Below, piece after piece: positions 17,843 to 26,877 of a DNA stretch of 64,000 bases (within the stretch, counting starts at the first letter, position 1; every line of letters begins with the position of its first letter). The notes under the pieces are model-generated. The model was given only the letters and a program-made list of their open reading frames with translations, ran no database searches and was not told the origin of the DNA. The stretch covers positions 186,001-250,000 of the forward strand of contig CAKRIZ010000001.1 of NCBI GenBank assembly GCA_934351445.1. Reading direction: 5' to 3'. A program made the position numbers and the translations under genes. This stretch comes from an uncultured Eubacterium sp. (lineage in GTDB: Bacteria; Bacillota; Clostridia; Lachnospirales; Lachnospiraceae).

Positions 17843-19615
17843 TTATAAGATCACGACCAGATTATTCACGCCGAGTGTCCGTCGGAATGTCACAGACTTT
17901 GCAGCCTCCGTGATCATCCGCATACCCAGTGACTCATCCATCATCAGTTCTTCTTCACTCATATTCTGCACACGCTTCTGATACTCTGCAACCGGATCAT
18001 AGATCCTGCCGCCGCACCGGATGCGTAAGAGCACTTCTGCCTGACTGCACAGAATACGCACATCCGCATACATCTCTTCATTGCCCTCAAAGCAATGCTC
18101 ATTGACGAGCACCAGCATCTCTTCGAGTGCCAGTGGCAGCATCATCGCATAGCGCGGTTCCATCTCCTGCTGTTCGCAGAATTCGCTCATACGCTCCGAT
18201 GCCGTCACTGCTCCCTCAGCACTGCCCGGCACAGAAAAAGAGATATAACGTTCATCTGCCTGACGCCGCAGCAATAATATGCCTTCCAACTTTGGATTTC
18301 TCTTACAGATCCACCATGTGATTACCTGATCTGTCCCCAGTGTTGCCAGCTCACCGAGCACGAATGCTGCGAGTATCCACTGGGATGCCCCTGCCTGCAC
18401 AAACAGCCATGCAAACAGTGACACATAGCCAAACGACCGCAAAAACGTGAGTACCGAGGCGAGTGCCCCCTGTCCGATCGTCGTATAATGGAAGATCAGG
18501 TCTGTGACAACAGACGCCGGTATGAGGCTCAGCATCATAAAACAGATTGCAGCTGCCGTGCGCATGACCAGCGCATCGGAAGAAATACCAAAAGCACGTG
18601 CCAGTGGCATGCTGCATGCAGCGCTCAGCACAAACAGGCTGCCCATGAGAATGAGTGCATAGCGCACAGCACTTTTCATCAGCATGCGGATACTCGTATC
18701 ATCACGTTCTCCATAAAACACACCCACGAGCGGTGCCACTGCCTGCCCTGCTCCCGCCACAAATGCCATTGCAAAATTGAGCACCGAACACGCGACCGCA
18801 AACATACTCGCCCCGTCTGCACCGAGTGCTGATAAAATCAGGCCATTTAATACGATCGTCCGCAGCATATTGCACAGATTATTGAGCGCCGCCGCAGCGC
18901 CGACACGACAGATCTGAATCGTATCCTGCACAGGGTGTGTAACCGCGCCATAACGGATCTGCCTGCCCTTTCCAAATATCAGGATTCCCATTCCGATCGC
19001 ATCTGCGATCGCTGTACTGAGTACAACCGCCAGACCGACTCCCATCAGTCCGAGTCCCAGCCGGTAAAAGACCAGTACAAATATCACATCTAAGACACCC
19101 ATTGCGCCAAAAATCATCATCGAATATTGCCCACGTCCGTCGACACGCAGGAAATTAAACGGATAATACATGAGTGTCGTAAACACGCCTCCGAGCAGCA
19201 TCACACGCCCATATCCGGCGGCAATCCCATACCATTCACCACCCGCACCGAGCAGTGCTAAAAACGGGCGGAAAAAGAAAACGCCTACTACCGAGAAAAT
19301 GACCGGTACCACAATGGACAAAATCAAGGCAAGCGACGCATAGGCACTGACCTGTGCGTCCTCTTCCTCTCCCATCGCAATTGAGACACTGGTAGAGCTG
19401 CCGATACTGATCAGACAGCCAAACATGGCAAAGATGAATGTGACCGGATTGATCAGATTCATCGCCGCCAGTGCCTCTTTCCCGTACATATTTCCCGTCA
19501 GAAGGCTATTTACAAACGTGATCATTGTCGTTCCCAGAATCGAAATGATCGTAGGCGCAAGATATTTTCTCAGGGTATGTTTTACAAAATAGTTATTATT
19601 CTCAAGTTCTGCCAT
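17843..19615 (-). CDS. MATE-family transporter fused to RsbW-like ATPase domain
   Basis: Residues about 15-445 are a 12-helix MATE antiporter-like channel (LAPTIISILGTTMITFVNSLLTG, INPVTFIFAMFGCLISIGSS, VFYGERDD). Residues about 460-590 are cytosolic and resemble an RsbW/SpoIIAB kinase: N-box LALEEMLVLVNEHC, then RCGGRIYDPVAEYQ where the usual G1 Asp is missing, and LGMRMITEAAKSVTFRRTLG as G2. Ordinary MATE proteins are about 450 residues, so this is a genuine fusion. The degenerate G1 suggests STAS binding without kinase activity, or altered catalysis. It follows the STAS gene by 25 bp. A transporter whose activity or localisation is read by partner switching is the likely design (inference). 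Confidence 0.87.
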   Translation of the reverse strand: MAELENNNYFVKHTLRKYLAPTIISILGTTMITFVNSLLTGNMYGKEALAAMNLINPVTFIFAMFGCLISIGSSTSVSIAMGEEEDAQVSAYASLALILSIVVPVIFSVVGVFFFRPFLALLGAGGEWYGIAAGYGRVMLLGGVFTTLMYYPFNFLRVDGRGQYSMMIFGAMGVLDVIFVLVFYRLGLGLMGVGLAVVLSTAIADAIGMGILIFGKGRQIRYGAVTHPVQDTIQICRVGAAAALNNLCNMLRTIVLNGLILSALGADGASMFAVACSVLNFAMAFVAGAGQAVAPLVGVFYGERDDTSIRMLMKSAVRYALILMGSLFVLSAACSMPLARAFGISSDALVMRTAAAICFMMLSLIPASVVTDLIFHYTTIGQGALASVLTFLRSFGYVSLFAWLFVQAGASQWILAAFVLGELATLGTDQVITWWICKRNPKLEGILLLRRQADERYISFSVPGSAEGAVTASERMSEFCEQQEMEPRYAMMLPLALEEMLVLVNEHCFEGNEEMYADVRILCSQAEVLLRIRCGGRIYDPVAEYQKRVQNMSEEELMMDESLGMRMITEAAKSVTFRRTLGVNNLVVIL

Positions 19616-19640
19616 AGTACCCTTTTGCTTTTCCTGTCTT

Positions 19641-19940
19641 TTATTCGATCGTCAGAATACCACTGAAGCCTGACATCTGAAATACCTGATTCACCGCATC
19701 AGGCACATGGATGAGAGTCATGCTGCCACCCTTGGAGTTGGCAGTCTTCTGTCCGATCAGCAGCGCACGCAGTCCCGCACTGGAAACATACGCTACCTGG
19801 CTAAAATCCAGTACCAGCTTATTCCCTTTCTGAAATGCCTGTAAAATCGCATTCTGGAGCTGCGGACTGGTCGTGGTATCCACACGTCCGTCAATCTGAA
19901 TCTGGATCACATCTCCTGCTCTTGTCTCTGATATGTTCAT
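19641..19940 (-). CDS. STAS-domain antagonist heading the MATE/PP2C operon
   Basis: A 99-residue STAS domain with QIQIDGRVDTTTSPQLQ, LVLDFSQVAYVSSAGLRALL (Ser53/Ser54 phosphosite) and VFQMSGF, closely matching RsbV/SpoIIAA. The downstream genes encode both predicted modifiers: RsbW-like kinases (MATE tail, 14088-14513) and a PP2C phosphatase. GAGGAAGGA lies upstream of ATG 19940, and a strong sigma-A-like promoter at 20026-20053 drives the unit. It is about one third identical by eye to the 7074-7370 STAS protein, mostly around the phosphosite. Confidence 0.9.
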   Translation of the reverse strand: MNISETRAGDVIQIQIDGRVDTTTSPQLQNAILQAFQKGNKLVLDFSQVAYVSSAGLRALLIGQKTANSKGGSMTLIHVPDAVNQVFQMSGFSGILTIE

Positions 19941-19977
19941 GTTACGTTCATCCTTCCTCTTTTACTTTTTATGATAC

Positions 19978-20002
19978 CGGATATCTGTCAGACAGGTATC
20001 CG
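19978..20002. promoter_or_regulatory. 25-nt inverted repeat in leader of the STAS/MATE operon
   Basis: CGGATA-x-CTGTC-x-GACAG-x-TATCCG is a near-perfect palindrome, interrupted only by three single bases. It lies about 20-45 nt downstream of the predicted transcription start and 38 bp upstream of the STAS start codon. It could be an operator or an mRNA hairpin. Confidence 0.5.
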
Positions 20003-20025
20003 AATATATGTGCTTATATACTCTT

Positions 20026-20053
20026 ATTATAGCGAATTTGGAAAGAAAGGCAA
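20026..20053 (-). promoter_or_regulatory. Sigma-A-like promoter of the partner-switching operon
   Basis: TTGCCT (20053-20048), 16-bp spacer, perfect TATAAT (20031-20026) on the minus strand. It begins just after the last CIS gene; no strong terminator is visible between them, so read-through from the CIS operon is also possible. Confidence 0.65.
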
Positions 20054-20076
20054 TTCATTTTTTGTATATATGTAAT

Positions 20077-21177
20077 TTAAACAAGTGTCACTACACCATC
20101 CATGATCTGTTCTTCATCCAGATTGCCGTTCTCAACCTCAAATACACGTGCATTCATATCCAGATAATTATGCGAATCCAGTACGCCATCTGATTTCAGG
20201 TGTACGATGTGGATACGGCTGCGAAGCGGCTTGAACTGGTCAATCAGATACATGAGCTGCGACTTCACCAGATCTGAAACCGGATGGTTCACGAGCATCG
20301 TCACATCATAAATACTGTTGCCATACAGTTCTGCGAGATCCCCACGGTTCATGCTGTCCATGTAATCCTGCATCACGTTGCGCTCGAGAATCAGCACTTC
20401 TTCCCCGAGCACAATCTGTGCAATCCGCCCGATCGCACGCCTGGTACCTTTCATCCGGTTGAGCGCATAAGCCTCTTTGACCAACGTCCGTAACACCTGC
20501 TCATCCCGGATATCACAGTCGAGGTCAATACCGAGCCATTTTCCGTAAGTACCCAGCAGTTGTACCGGACAGGTATCTACATCCAGTAAATCCGGCAGGT
20601 GGTCGATCTCCTGCTGGAAGTCATTATAGATACTGGAAAAGATCGACAGATAACGATGAAAAAAGCTGCCACGCTCCCTGTATACTTCCGGAAATGTCTG
20701 CATGAAATTATCGCCCCCGCGGTCCACACGGATATTTTTCAGAAATCCTTCGCCCTCCCCGATCAGTTCTATGAAAAAGTACAGATAACGGCCTTTCTGC
20801 TCATACATCAGTATGTCACTGTGGTTGACATGCCGCCTGGCCTCAACCCGCGTAAAAAATTCGCGCCTGACCGTCGGGGATTCCTCTGGATCACAGAGAA
20901 AATCATCAATTTTTTTTGGTTGTCCGTTCCTGTAGAACATCGTCTCATTCAGTGCACGTACATACACATAACAGGTCATATTCTCCGGGTACTCGATATC
21001 AAATGACAATCTGCCCCATTGTCCATCCGTCGCGGCACAATCCAGCGCATGCACACACAGCGCATGATATGCCTCGTGCGCATTCATCACGAGTGTCCCA
21101 TCTTCTGAAAGTGTAAATCCGTCCATCAGACCATGTTCCAATCGATTTTTTTTAATGGAATAGCATATACCAGCCAT
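20077..21177 (-). CDS. CIS baseplate wedge / phage tail protein (tail I, Afp12-like)
   Basis: A 366-residue protein whose central region matches the phage tail-protein family found in CIS clusters: RYLSIFSSIYNDFQQEIDHLPDLLD, GTYGKWLGIDLD, LRTLVKEAYALNRMKGTRRAI. The N-terminal quarter carries a beta-rich domain. Such proteins partner with the gp6/baseplate-J subunits in the wedge (gp7/Afp12 role). It is the last structural gene of the CIS operon, 18 bp after the second J protein, matching the usual gp25-J-J-I order. No fibre gene follows. Confidence 0.82.
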   Translation of the reverse strand: MAGICYSIKKNRLEHGLMDGFTLSEDGTLVMNAHEAYHALCVHALDCAATDGQWGRLSFDIEYPENMTCYVYVRALNETMFYRNGQPKKIDDFLCDPEESPTVRREFFTRVEARRHVNHSDILMYEQKGRYLYFFIELIGEGEGFLKNIRVDRGGDNFMQTFPEVYRERGSFFHRYLSIFSSIYNDFQQEIDHLPDLLDVDTCPVQLLGTYGKWLGIDLDCDIRDEQVLRTLVKEAYALNRMKGTRRAIGRIAQIVLGEEVLILERNVMQDYMDSMNRGDLAELYGNSIYDVTMLVNHPVSDLVKSQLMYLIDQFKPLRSRIHIVHLKSDGVLDSHNYLDMNARVFEVENGNLDEEQIMDGVVTLV

Positions 21178-21195
21178 TAGCTTCCTCCTTACCCG

Positions 21196-23292
21196 TTATT
21201 TGACATGGACATCAATCTCCAGCGAAATCGTGCCCGGATACAGCAGACAGTTGAGCGCCGGATAGATATCCGTCTCCTTTAGCTTTGCCTGATTGCTGTG
21301 CTGCGGCTGTAGTGATAATGCATAGACAAATTCCACACATTCCAGATCCTCGATCGCATGGAATACTTCGTTGAACCGCAGTACGTCCCCAAAATTTTTA
21401 TCCGAATGGATATAATCAATCTGCTCCCGGATCACCTGTTCGATCTGCTCCCTGCAGTTTTTATAAACCGGCTTGACGTAGACCGTTCCCCGTACATTGA
21501 CCGGTTCATAGACCGGCGATATGATCTCAATGCGTGTCGTGAGCAGTCTGCGGTTCTCGAGCTCCTGCTCGATCACTTTCCGGTAAATCTCTGACAGATG
21601 CGGATATTCCTCATCCGTCCCCGGCTTGACTGCAATCCGCACGCGGTTGTGTTCCTCATCCATATCTGCCCTCACCTTATGGATACAAAGCTGCGGGGTA
21701 TGTTTTACAATCGTCTCGTAATCATCTGCGGTGACAGCTGTATACGGCGTATACAGATCATCCACAAAACGCTTTCGGACTTCCGGAATCTGCTCACGGA
21801 AACAGCCACCGGTGCCCACACCCGGATTGCTGAATTGAATCCCAGACGGCACATGATCCGTTGTAAGCACACTGCCGCTGCGGATATTTCCTTCCGGTCC
21901 GTTTGTGATCGCACAGCCGGCAACATATAATTGTGCCCCTATAAAATCACCGGCATCCTCAATACAGATTGTCCCTTCATTTTCATACAGATGATAATAA
22001 AGATTACCGTTTTCCTCCCGCTCCGGACGTACAAAGTCGTAGACCGGCCGCCCCTGTTCATCCAGCCGCTCAGCAATAATCGAAAAGGAATCTGCTACTA
22101 CGTGTCTGACCGGCAGCTTCAATGTCTGCCTGTCATAGCCGAGTACCGTTCCGATCGCATAGCTGCGCATCATTTCCTCCGTGTACGCCACGATACGGAT
22201 CGCATTTTTCACCTTTTCAGGTGCATAGCCGTGCCGTTTTTTATCAAACGAATAGATATGCATGCCATAGCCTTCTTTTGTCAGCTCATAATAACGTCCC
22301 TGTATATCCGGAGATGTGGCATACTCATAACGACGGTACGAACCGCCCTTTTCCTCCCTTGCATAGACATGTACATAGCCCTCTTCTGCGAGATCACTGA
22401 ACAGGCGCACATTGCCGGGCTTGTGAAAAGTCGTACAGGCGCTGAGCGTCTTTTTCTGCCACACTTCAAACAAAAAGCCCTGTACTTGCGTGAGTTTCGG
22501 CCGCACATCATAATCTGCCCTCGTCAGTGTCGCACGGATCACATATGCGGGTTCTTTCATATCCCGATACAGGGCAGCTGCCTCCTGCGGCATCCGGATG
22601 CGGATCTCGCCACTCATCAGGAAACAGTTCGAGCAGTCCCTGACATGCACTTCGGTAAAGCCCTCCCCGGTATAGCACTCCCATTTCATCTCCGCAAATG
22701 TATTGCGCCCTTTCTCCGGGAAATCATTTCTGTTATACCGGTCTGCTACATTGATATAGAGAATCAGCTCCTCACCAGGATCTGGTAATGCACTCGCACA
22801 AAACCAGACACTGTCACCATTCTTCGGATGCTCCCCGAATACAAAACCCGGAACCTTGATCTCCTTCTCACACAGATAGCTGTAATCAAAATATTCACCG
22901 TCACGCCTGCCATAAATACCCGTCAGATGTCCGGTATTCAAGAGTGCCACACGGTTCGTCTCAAAACACAGCTCACCGATCCGAAACTGCTGGTTTGCCG
23001 GAAGGTATACCGGTTCTTTTACATGCTCTGCTGCCAGTAGCAATCTCGCACATCTGCCCTTGCGCGGGCTAAAACCAACCAGACGCAGCAGGTTTTGTAA
23101 AATTGGTGCAGTCACCTGATCGATCCGGTCCGCCTGAAGCGTCTCAAATGCAGTCAGGCTCTCGAGTATCGTAATACCGGGGTCAGATGCATTGAAATTG
23201 GTCCACTCATCTGTATACAGAGGGATCTGTGTCAACGCTTCATTATAACGTTCATCAAACGTCTTTTTATTCAAGTTTTTGCTGTTTAACAT
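21196..23292 (-). CDS. CIS baseplate J-like protein, second copy
   Basis: Baseplate assembly protein of the gp6/J type, 698 residues from ATG 23292, which has GGGGGA 8 nt upstream; an alternative start at 23319 overlaps the previous gene. Typical segments are NFNASDPGITILESLTAFE near the N-terminus and the J core TPYTAVTADDYETIVKHTPQL near residue 480, followed by KVRADMDEEHNRVRIAVKPG and a C-terminal domain (NFGDVLRFNEVFHAIEDLECV). It joins the larger J protein and the tail-I protein to make the wedge ring around the hub. Confidence 0.85.
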   Translation of the reverse strand: MLNSKNLNKKTFDERYNEALTQIPLYTDEWTNFNASDPGITILESLTAFETLQADRIDQVTAPILQNLLRLVGFSPRKGRCARLLLAAEHVKEPVYLPANQQFRIGELCFETNRVALLNTGHLTGIYGRRDGEYFDYSYLCEKEIKVPGFVFGEHPKNGDSVWFCASALPDPGEELILYINVADRYNRNDFPEKGRNTFAEMKWECYTGEGFTEVHVRDCSNCFLMSGEIRIRMPQEAAALYRDMKEPAYVIRATLTRADYDVRPKLTQVQGFLFEVWQKKTLSACTTFHKPGNVRLFSDLAEEGYVHVYAREEKGGSYRRYEYATSPDIQGRYYELTKEGYGMHIYSFDKKRHGYAPEKVKNAIRIVAYTEEMMRSYAIGTVLGYDRQTLKLPVRHVVADSFSIIAERLDEQGRPVYDFVRPEREENGNLYYHLYENEGTICIEDAGDFIGAQLYVAGCAITNGPEGNIRSGSVLTTDHVPSGIQFSNPGVGTGGCFREQIPEVRKRFVDDLYTPYTAVTADDYETIVKHTPQLCIHKVRADMDEEHNRVRIAVKPGTDEEYPHLSEIYRKVIEQELENRRLLTTRIEIISPVYEPVNVRGTVYVKPVYKNCREQIEQVIREQIDYIHSDKNFGDVLRFNEVFHAIEDLECVEFVYALSLQPQHSNQAKLKETDIYPALNCLLYPGTISLEIDVHVK

Positions 23293-23308
23293 CTGCCATT
23301 TCCCCCGT

Positions 23309-26300
23309 CTATTGCTCATCGACCATCAGATGTACCTGATGTGATCCACTGCGGCATACCATGAACGGATTTTCCTGCACCTTTGCGAGCTCTGTCTCAT
23401 GTGTACCGGATTCATCCGTATAATGCGCGATCAATAACAGCCTGCGCACGATTGCCTTGCTCTTTAACACATTCAGCTTCATCAGCAGCTGGTTTTCTTT
23501 TGGCATCACGCCGATCGGCCAGCCGATACCGTTTTCACTCTCCACCGGATCCAGGTATTGCCTGAGACAGTTCTGCAGCTCGCTCTGAATCTCAAAGCTA
23601 TCTTCCATCTGTACACTCTTTGCCCAGATATCTACGCAAACATCTACAAAAATCGGCTCTACGATATGGATATGTTCCGGAGAGATCGTCAGTTCACAGG
23701 ATTCCAGCAGATATTTTTTCAGATGATCGGCGAGATTATGGAAGGTATAACTGCCGGCCCGATAATCTTTGAGCAGCACGACAAATGTCACCGAATCGAG
23801 ATCCTCCGCTCCATCGATACGTCTGCCTGTGACACAACGCACCTGTGCAATCGTGTCGGAATATGCCAATATCTCCCGCTCATAATCACTAATGGATACG
23901 AGACGCTTTCTGGATCTCAAAATATTGGCTCCGCGCGCCAGGGCGCTCTCCAATGTCTCCATATTGCTGCCACCGTATGCCTTAAATGGATTGCTCACAG
24001 TATTGAGGAACATGAACTGCGCATGGGCCTCATTGATCGCACCCTTTTCTACATTGCCAGTCTGCCCGTCACAGCAGCGGATACGCACCTTGAATGCTAC
24101 ATCGTCCGTCACGCGCGGCACATCAATATGTAATCCGTCACCAAAAATCAGACGGTTGTTCATCCGGTCCAGCACATACCCACGGTCATGCTGTCCGTCA
24201 TCCAGACGCTCCAGTTCTTCCCATCTGACATAAAATGCTGAGATCTCACCGCGTATGCCATATTCTGCACGCACCCGTTCCGGCATCGTCCGCAGCATCT
24301 GCTGCATCTGTTTTTCACTATAGCGATCCCGCTCATTCACCCATACATCCACATCCAGAATATGGTCGGTACCCAGTGTAAAATACATATTGGGCAGCAC
24401 TTCATCCAGATAGAAATCCTGTTCTCCCCTGGTCACAATATTTTCTGCCTGTACTGCATTCAACCGGATATCATTGATCTTCGGCAGCAGCTCCTCCGGT
24501 TCATCGTCCCGTCTGGTACGGCTGCGTGTGATCCTGATCCAGTACATCTGTTTGTTCTCGAGCACGAGCGGTGACATATCCGACTGCGGCATAAAAATGA
24601 CAGTCCCTGTCCGCGTGAAGTCAGACGTATGGTCAACCACCTTCATCTGCCGGAATCCGCTGCGTGTACTATACTCGAATTTACAGCGGAGACCGTCATA
24701 ATAATTGCCCTCTGCGATATCAAAATACAGGCTGACCGGTCCACGATCCATCCGATTTTTAAAGCCCAGATACAATGCATCATCACTGTAGAATCCCACG
24801 CCAAATGCCACAAACCGCCGGTGCTCCTTGAGCAGCTTCGTACAGTCAATCTTTCTCGTCGTATTGATGGCGACAAGCTTTTGCGGCTCTACATAGTGTT
24901 CTCTATAACAATAAGATATTTTCAGGTTCTTTATGTGCGGATAGTGATGGATGCCCGGCCGCATATAACAGTTATCAGCCTTTAACAACTGGATACGCAG
25001 TACACGCCCGTCATAAGCACCGCTCGCCGTGGTCTCCCAATCGGCAGGACATACAAATTCCAGTTCGTAATGTCCCTGCTTATCCTGTGCAAAAAGCTGT
25101 CTATACTCCTGCCTGCATACGAGCTTTTTCCAGCCGATCCCATTAAAATACTCGATGGAGATCTCCTGCGCATAGACATCTGCCGGTGTATCCGTGTAGA
25201 TGACTTTCGGTTTCCGCTTAATGATTTTCAGATCATCCTGCTCCTGCCGCCTGCTCAGCTCCACCAGATGCTCCGGATACGTCACATCAAAAGCTAATGT
25301 CACGACTGCACCAGATTTTGCAAAATAATTATTATGTCCGATATAGCACTCCTGATAGAGCGCCATTGTATCTGAGAATAAATCGAATTCTCCGACATCC
25401 AGATCCGTTGTCCCGTTACCAACTGATTCAGGCAGCTGTTCCTTGCCTTCCGATGAAAATGTGATCCGCTCAACCGCATAATTTTCTGTCACCGGTTCCT
25501 GCGTATCCAATACGATGAGCTGATACTCACGCCTGTCGACCCGCAATTGATCCATCGCAGGTGCGTCAGCATCTTTGACCAGACAAAATGTCTCTCCATC
25601 GCCAAGTACTGTCACCTGCTTATAAGGATGCAGTTCTCCAGCCCCATAATAACTGAACTGATACCGTCCTGCCCGGATCTGCTCCAGCAGTGCCACATCT
25701 CCTTCGATATGTATATACAGCGGATTGTCTGCCGTATCAAATGCGCTCTCGTGATAAAACAGCAGTGCATTTTTCGATATATTTGCTTCTCTGCCAAACA
25801 GGCGAAACGGCTGTATCCGTGTCAGCACCGGCTGCTCCGGCGCATCATAGGTAACGGTGTCCCCTACCTGATCCTCCGTCTGTGTATTCTGCGCGATCAG
25901 TTCCGGTGCGTCATATTTACCCATCAAGGGCATCACATAGCCATCCCTGCCCCTGGTCATAAATGCTGTCGAAAATACCGCATTTGATACATAGATGCTA
26001 TTCGAGGTTTCAAAAACGACCGGTTCATCCGCATCCTCAGACTGTGCCAGGAGCTGTGTACCGCGCGGTATCTCCACACCCGGCACCGTGTCATTGACCA
26101 GATCAAACAAAACCAGCGCACTCGCAGGCTTTGCCGGCAGCAATGAAATATCAAGCATATTCACAAATTCGGTGTGATATTTTTCGATCACCTCATTATA
26201 CATGGCCAGATTGTCACTCATCTGTCCGGCAAATATCTTGGCGATCGTCACACCAATATCCGGGTCATCCGCCGAATAATGCCACTCCGGTGTGTAAGAC

Positions 26301-26446
26301 TTCGCCAGTTCTATGATTTTCTTCTCAATATCGGCCTCTGTTCTCGGATCGATCTGAGCGTCAGGCACGATTCTGTCAGAATCATTACTGCTCATCCTGC
26401 TCACGCTCGCTGTCATATTGTTCTGATTCATACTGCTCTGGCTCAT
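23309..26446 (-). CDS. CIS baseplate J-like protein (Afp11/gp6-like)
   Basis: A 1045-residue large wedge protein. The N-terminus has the family signature WHYSADDPDIGVTIAKIFAGQ and EIPRGTQLLAQSEDADEPV; the C-terminal third has the J core (GGSNMETLESALARGANIL, RLVSISDYEREILAYSDTIAQV, VCVDIWAKSVQ). Length and architecture fit Afp11. ATG 26446 has GAGGAAG upstream and makes a 62-bp overlap with the gp25 gene; ATG 26395 is an alternative with an 11-bp overlap, removing a low-complexity Met/Ser/Asn leader. Placed between gp25 and the second J gene as in other CIS clusters. Confidence 0.9.
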   Translation of the reverse strand: MSQSSMNQNNMTASVSRMSSNDSDRIVPDAQIDPRTEADIEKKIIELAKSYTPEWHYSADDPDIGVTIAKIFAGQMSDNLAMYNEVIEKYHTEFVNMLDISLLPAKPASALVLFDLVNDTVPGVEIPRGTQLLAQSEDADEPVVFETSNSIYVSNAVFSTAFMTRGRDGYVMPLMGKYDAPELIAQNTQTEDQVGDTVTYDAPEQPVLTRIQPFRLFGREANISKNALLFYHESAFDTADNPLYIHIEGDVALLEQIRAGRYQFSYYGAGELHPYKQVTVLGDGETFCLVKDADAPAMDQLRVDRREYQLIVLDTQEPVTENYAVERITFSSEGKEQLPESVGNGTTDLDVGEFDLFSDTMALYQECYIGHNNYFAKSGAVVTLAFDVTYPEHLVELSRRQEQDDLKIIKRKPKVIYTDTPADVYAQEISIEYFNGIGWKKLVCRQEYRQLFAQDKQGHYELEFVCPADWETTASGAYDGRVLRIQLLKADNCYMRPGIHHYPHIKNLKISYCYREHYVEPQKLVAINTTRKIDCTKLLKEHRRFVAFGVGFYSDDALYLGFKNRMDRGPVSLYFDIAEGNYYDGLRCKFEYSTRSGFRQMKVVDHTSDFTRTGTVIFMPQSDMSPLVLENKQMYWIRITRSRTRRDDEPEELLPKINDIRLNAVQAENIVTRGEQDFYLDEVLPNMYFTLGTDHILDVDVWVNERDRYSEKQMQQMLRTMPERVRAEYGIRGEISAFYVRWEELERLDDGQHDRGYVLDRMNNRLIFGDGLHIDVPRVTDDVAFKVRIRCCDGQTGNVEKGAINEAHAQFMFLNTVSNPFKAYGGSNMETLESALARGANILRSRKRLVSISDYEREILAYSDTIAQVRCVTGRRIDGAEDLDSVTFVVLLKDYRAGSYTFHNLADHLKKYLLESCELTISPEHIHIVEPIFVDVCVDIWAKSVQMEDSFEIQSELQNCLRQYLDPVESENGIGWPIGVMPKENQLLMKLNVLKSKAIVRRLLLIAHYTDESGTHETELAKVQENPFMVCRSGSHQVHLMVDEQ

Positions 26447-26855
26447 ACGCTTCTTCCTCTACCTCTGCATTTAAATAAAATGGAAATACCAGGTTGTCTC
26501 TCTGATTTGTCTCACTCACAACGTAATCAATATTTACAATCAGACATCCATCCTTTGTCTGGGTGTCGGTTGTAATCTCCACGTCACCCACACGCGGTTC
26601 CTGCGTCAGGATCTGCTCTGTGAGATCACGTTTCATCATATTGAGTTCCGTAATGTTTGTATCCATAAAGGTATATGACATCAGGTTGCTGCCATATCCC
26701 GGCCTGGCAAAACGCTCTGTCCGCTGTGTCATCAGGATCAGATAGATGGACTCCTTGACACTCTGTTCCGCCGAGGAGGTCATAAACCTGCCTGTCGCTT
26801 CATTAATCTGTGGTGGAAACTTCATACCGCTTCCCAGAAATTTTTTATCCGGCAT
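26385..26855 (-). CDS. CIS gp25-like baseplate wedge protein (Afp9)
   Basis: 156 residues, GPW/gp25 lysozyme-like family (no lysozyme activity). Core features are SVKESIYLILMTQRTERFARPGYGSNLM, with the GERxxRPxFG-like motif in TERFARPGYGS, and EPRVGDVEI. It nucleates sheath attachment to the baseplate. The C-terminal 25 residues are an acidic Glu/Tyr/Gln tail (EPEQYESEQYDSE) not usual for the family, and this DNA overlaps the start of the J gene. It is 22 bp downstream of the spike gene. Confidence 0.9.
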   Translation of the reverse strand: MPDKKFLGSGMKFPPQINEATGRFMTSSAEQSVKESIYLILMTQRTERFARPGYGSNLMSYTFMDTNITELNMMKRDLTEQILTQEPRVGDVEITTDTQTKDGCLIVNIDYVVSETNQRDNLVFPFYLNAEVEEEAYEPEQYESEQYDSEREQDEQ

Positions 26856-26877
26856 ATGAGATACTCCTTTCTGCCAC

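Noticed and set aside
21931..22788. 285-codon plus-strand frame opposite a baseplate J gene
   Set aside because: Shadow of a well-supported CIS gene; no ribosome binding site and no recognisable domain.
26385..26446. Overlap of gp25 and J genes as a second frameshift site
   Set aside because: The J frame has its own good ribosome binding site and several ATGs, and both products are complete family members, so ordinary overlap suffices.
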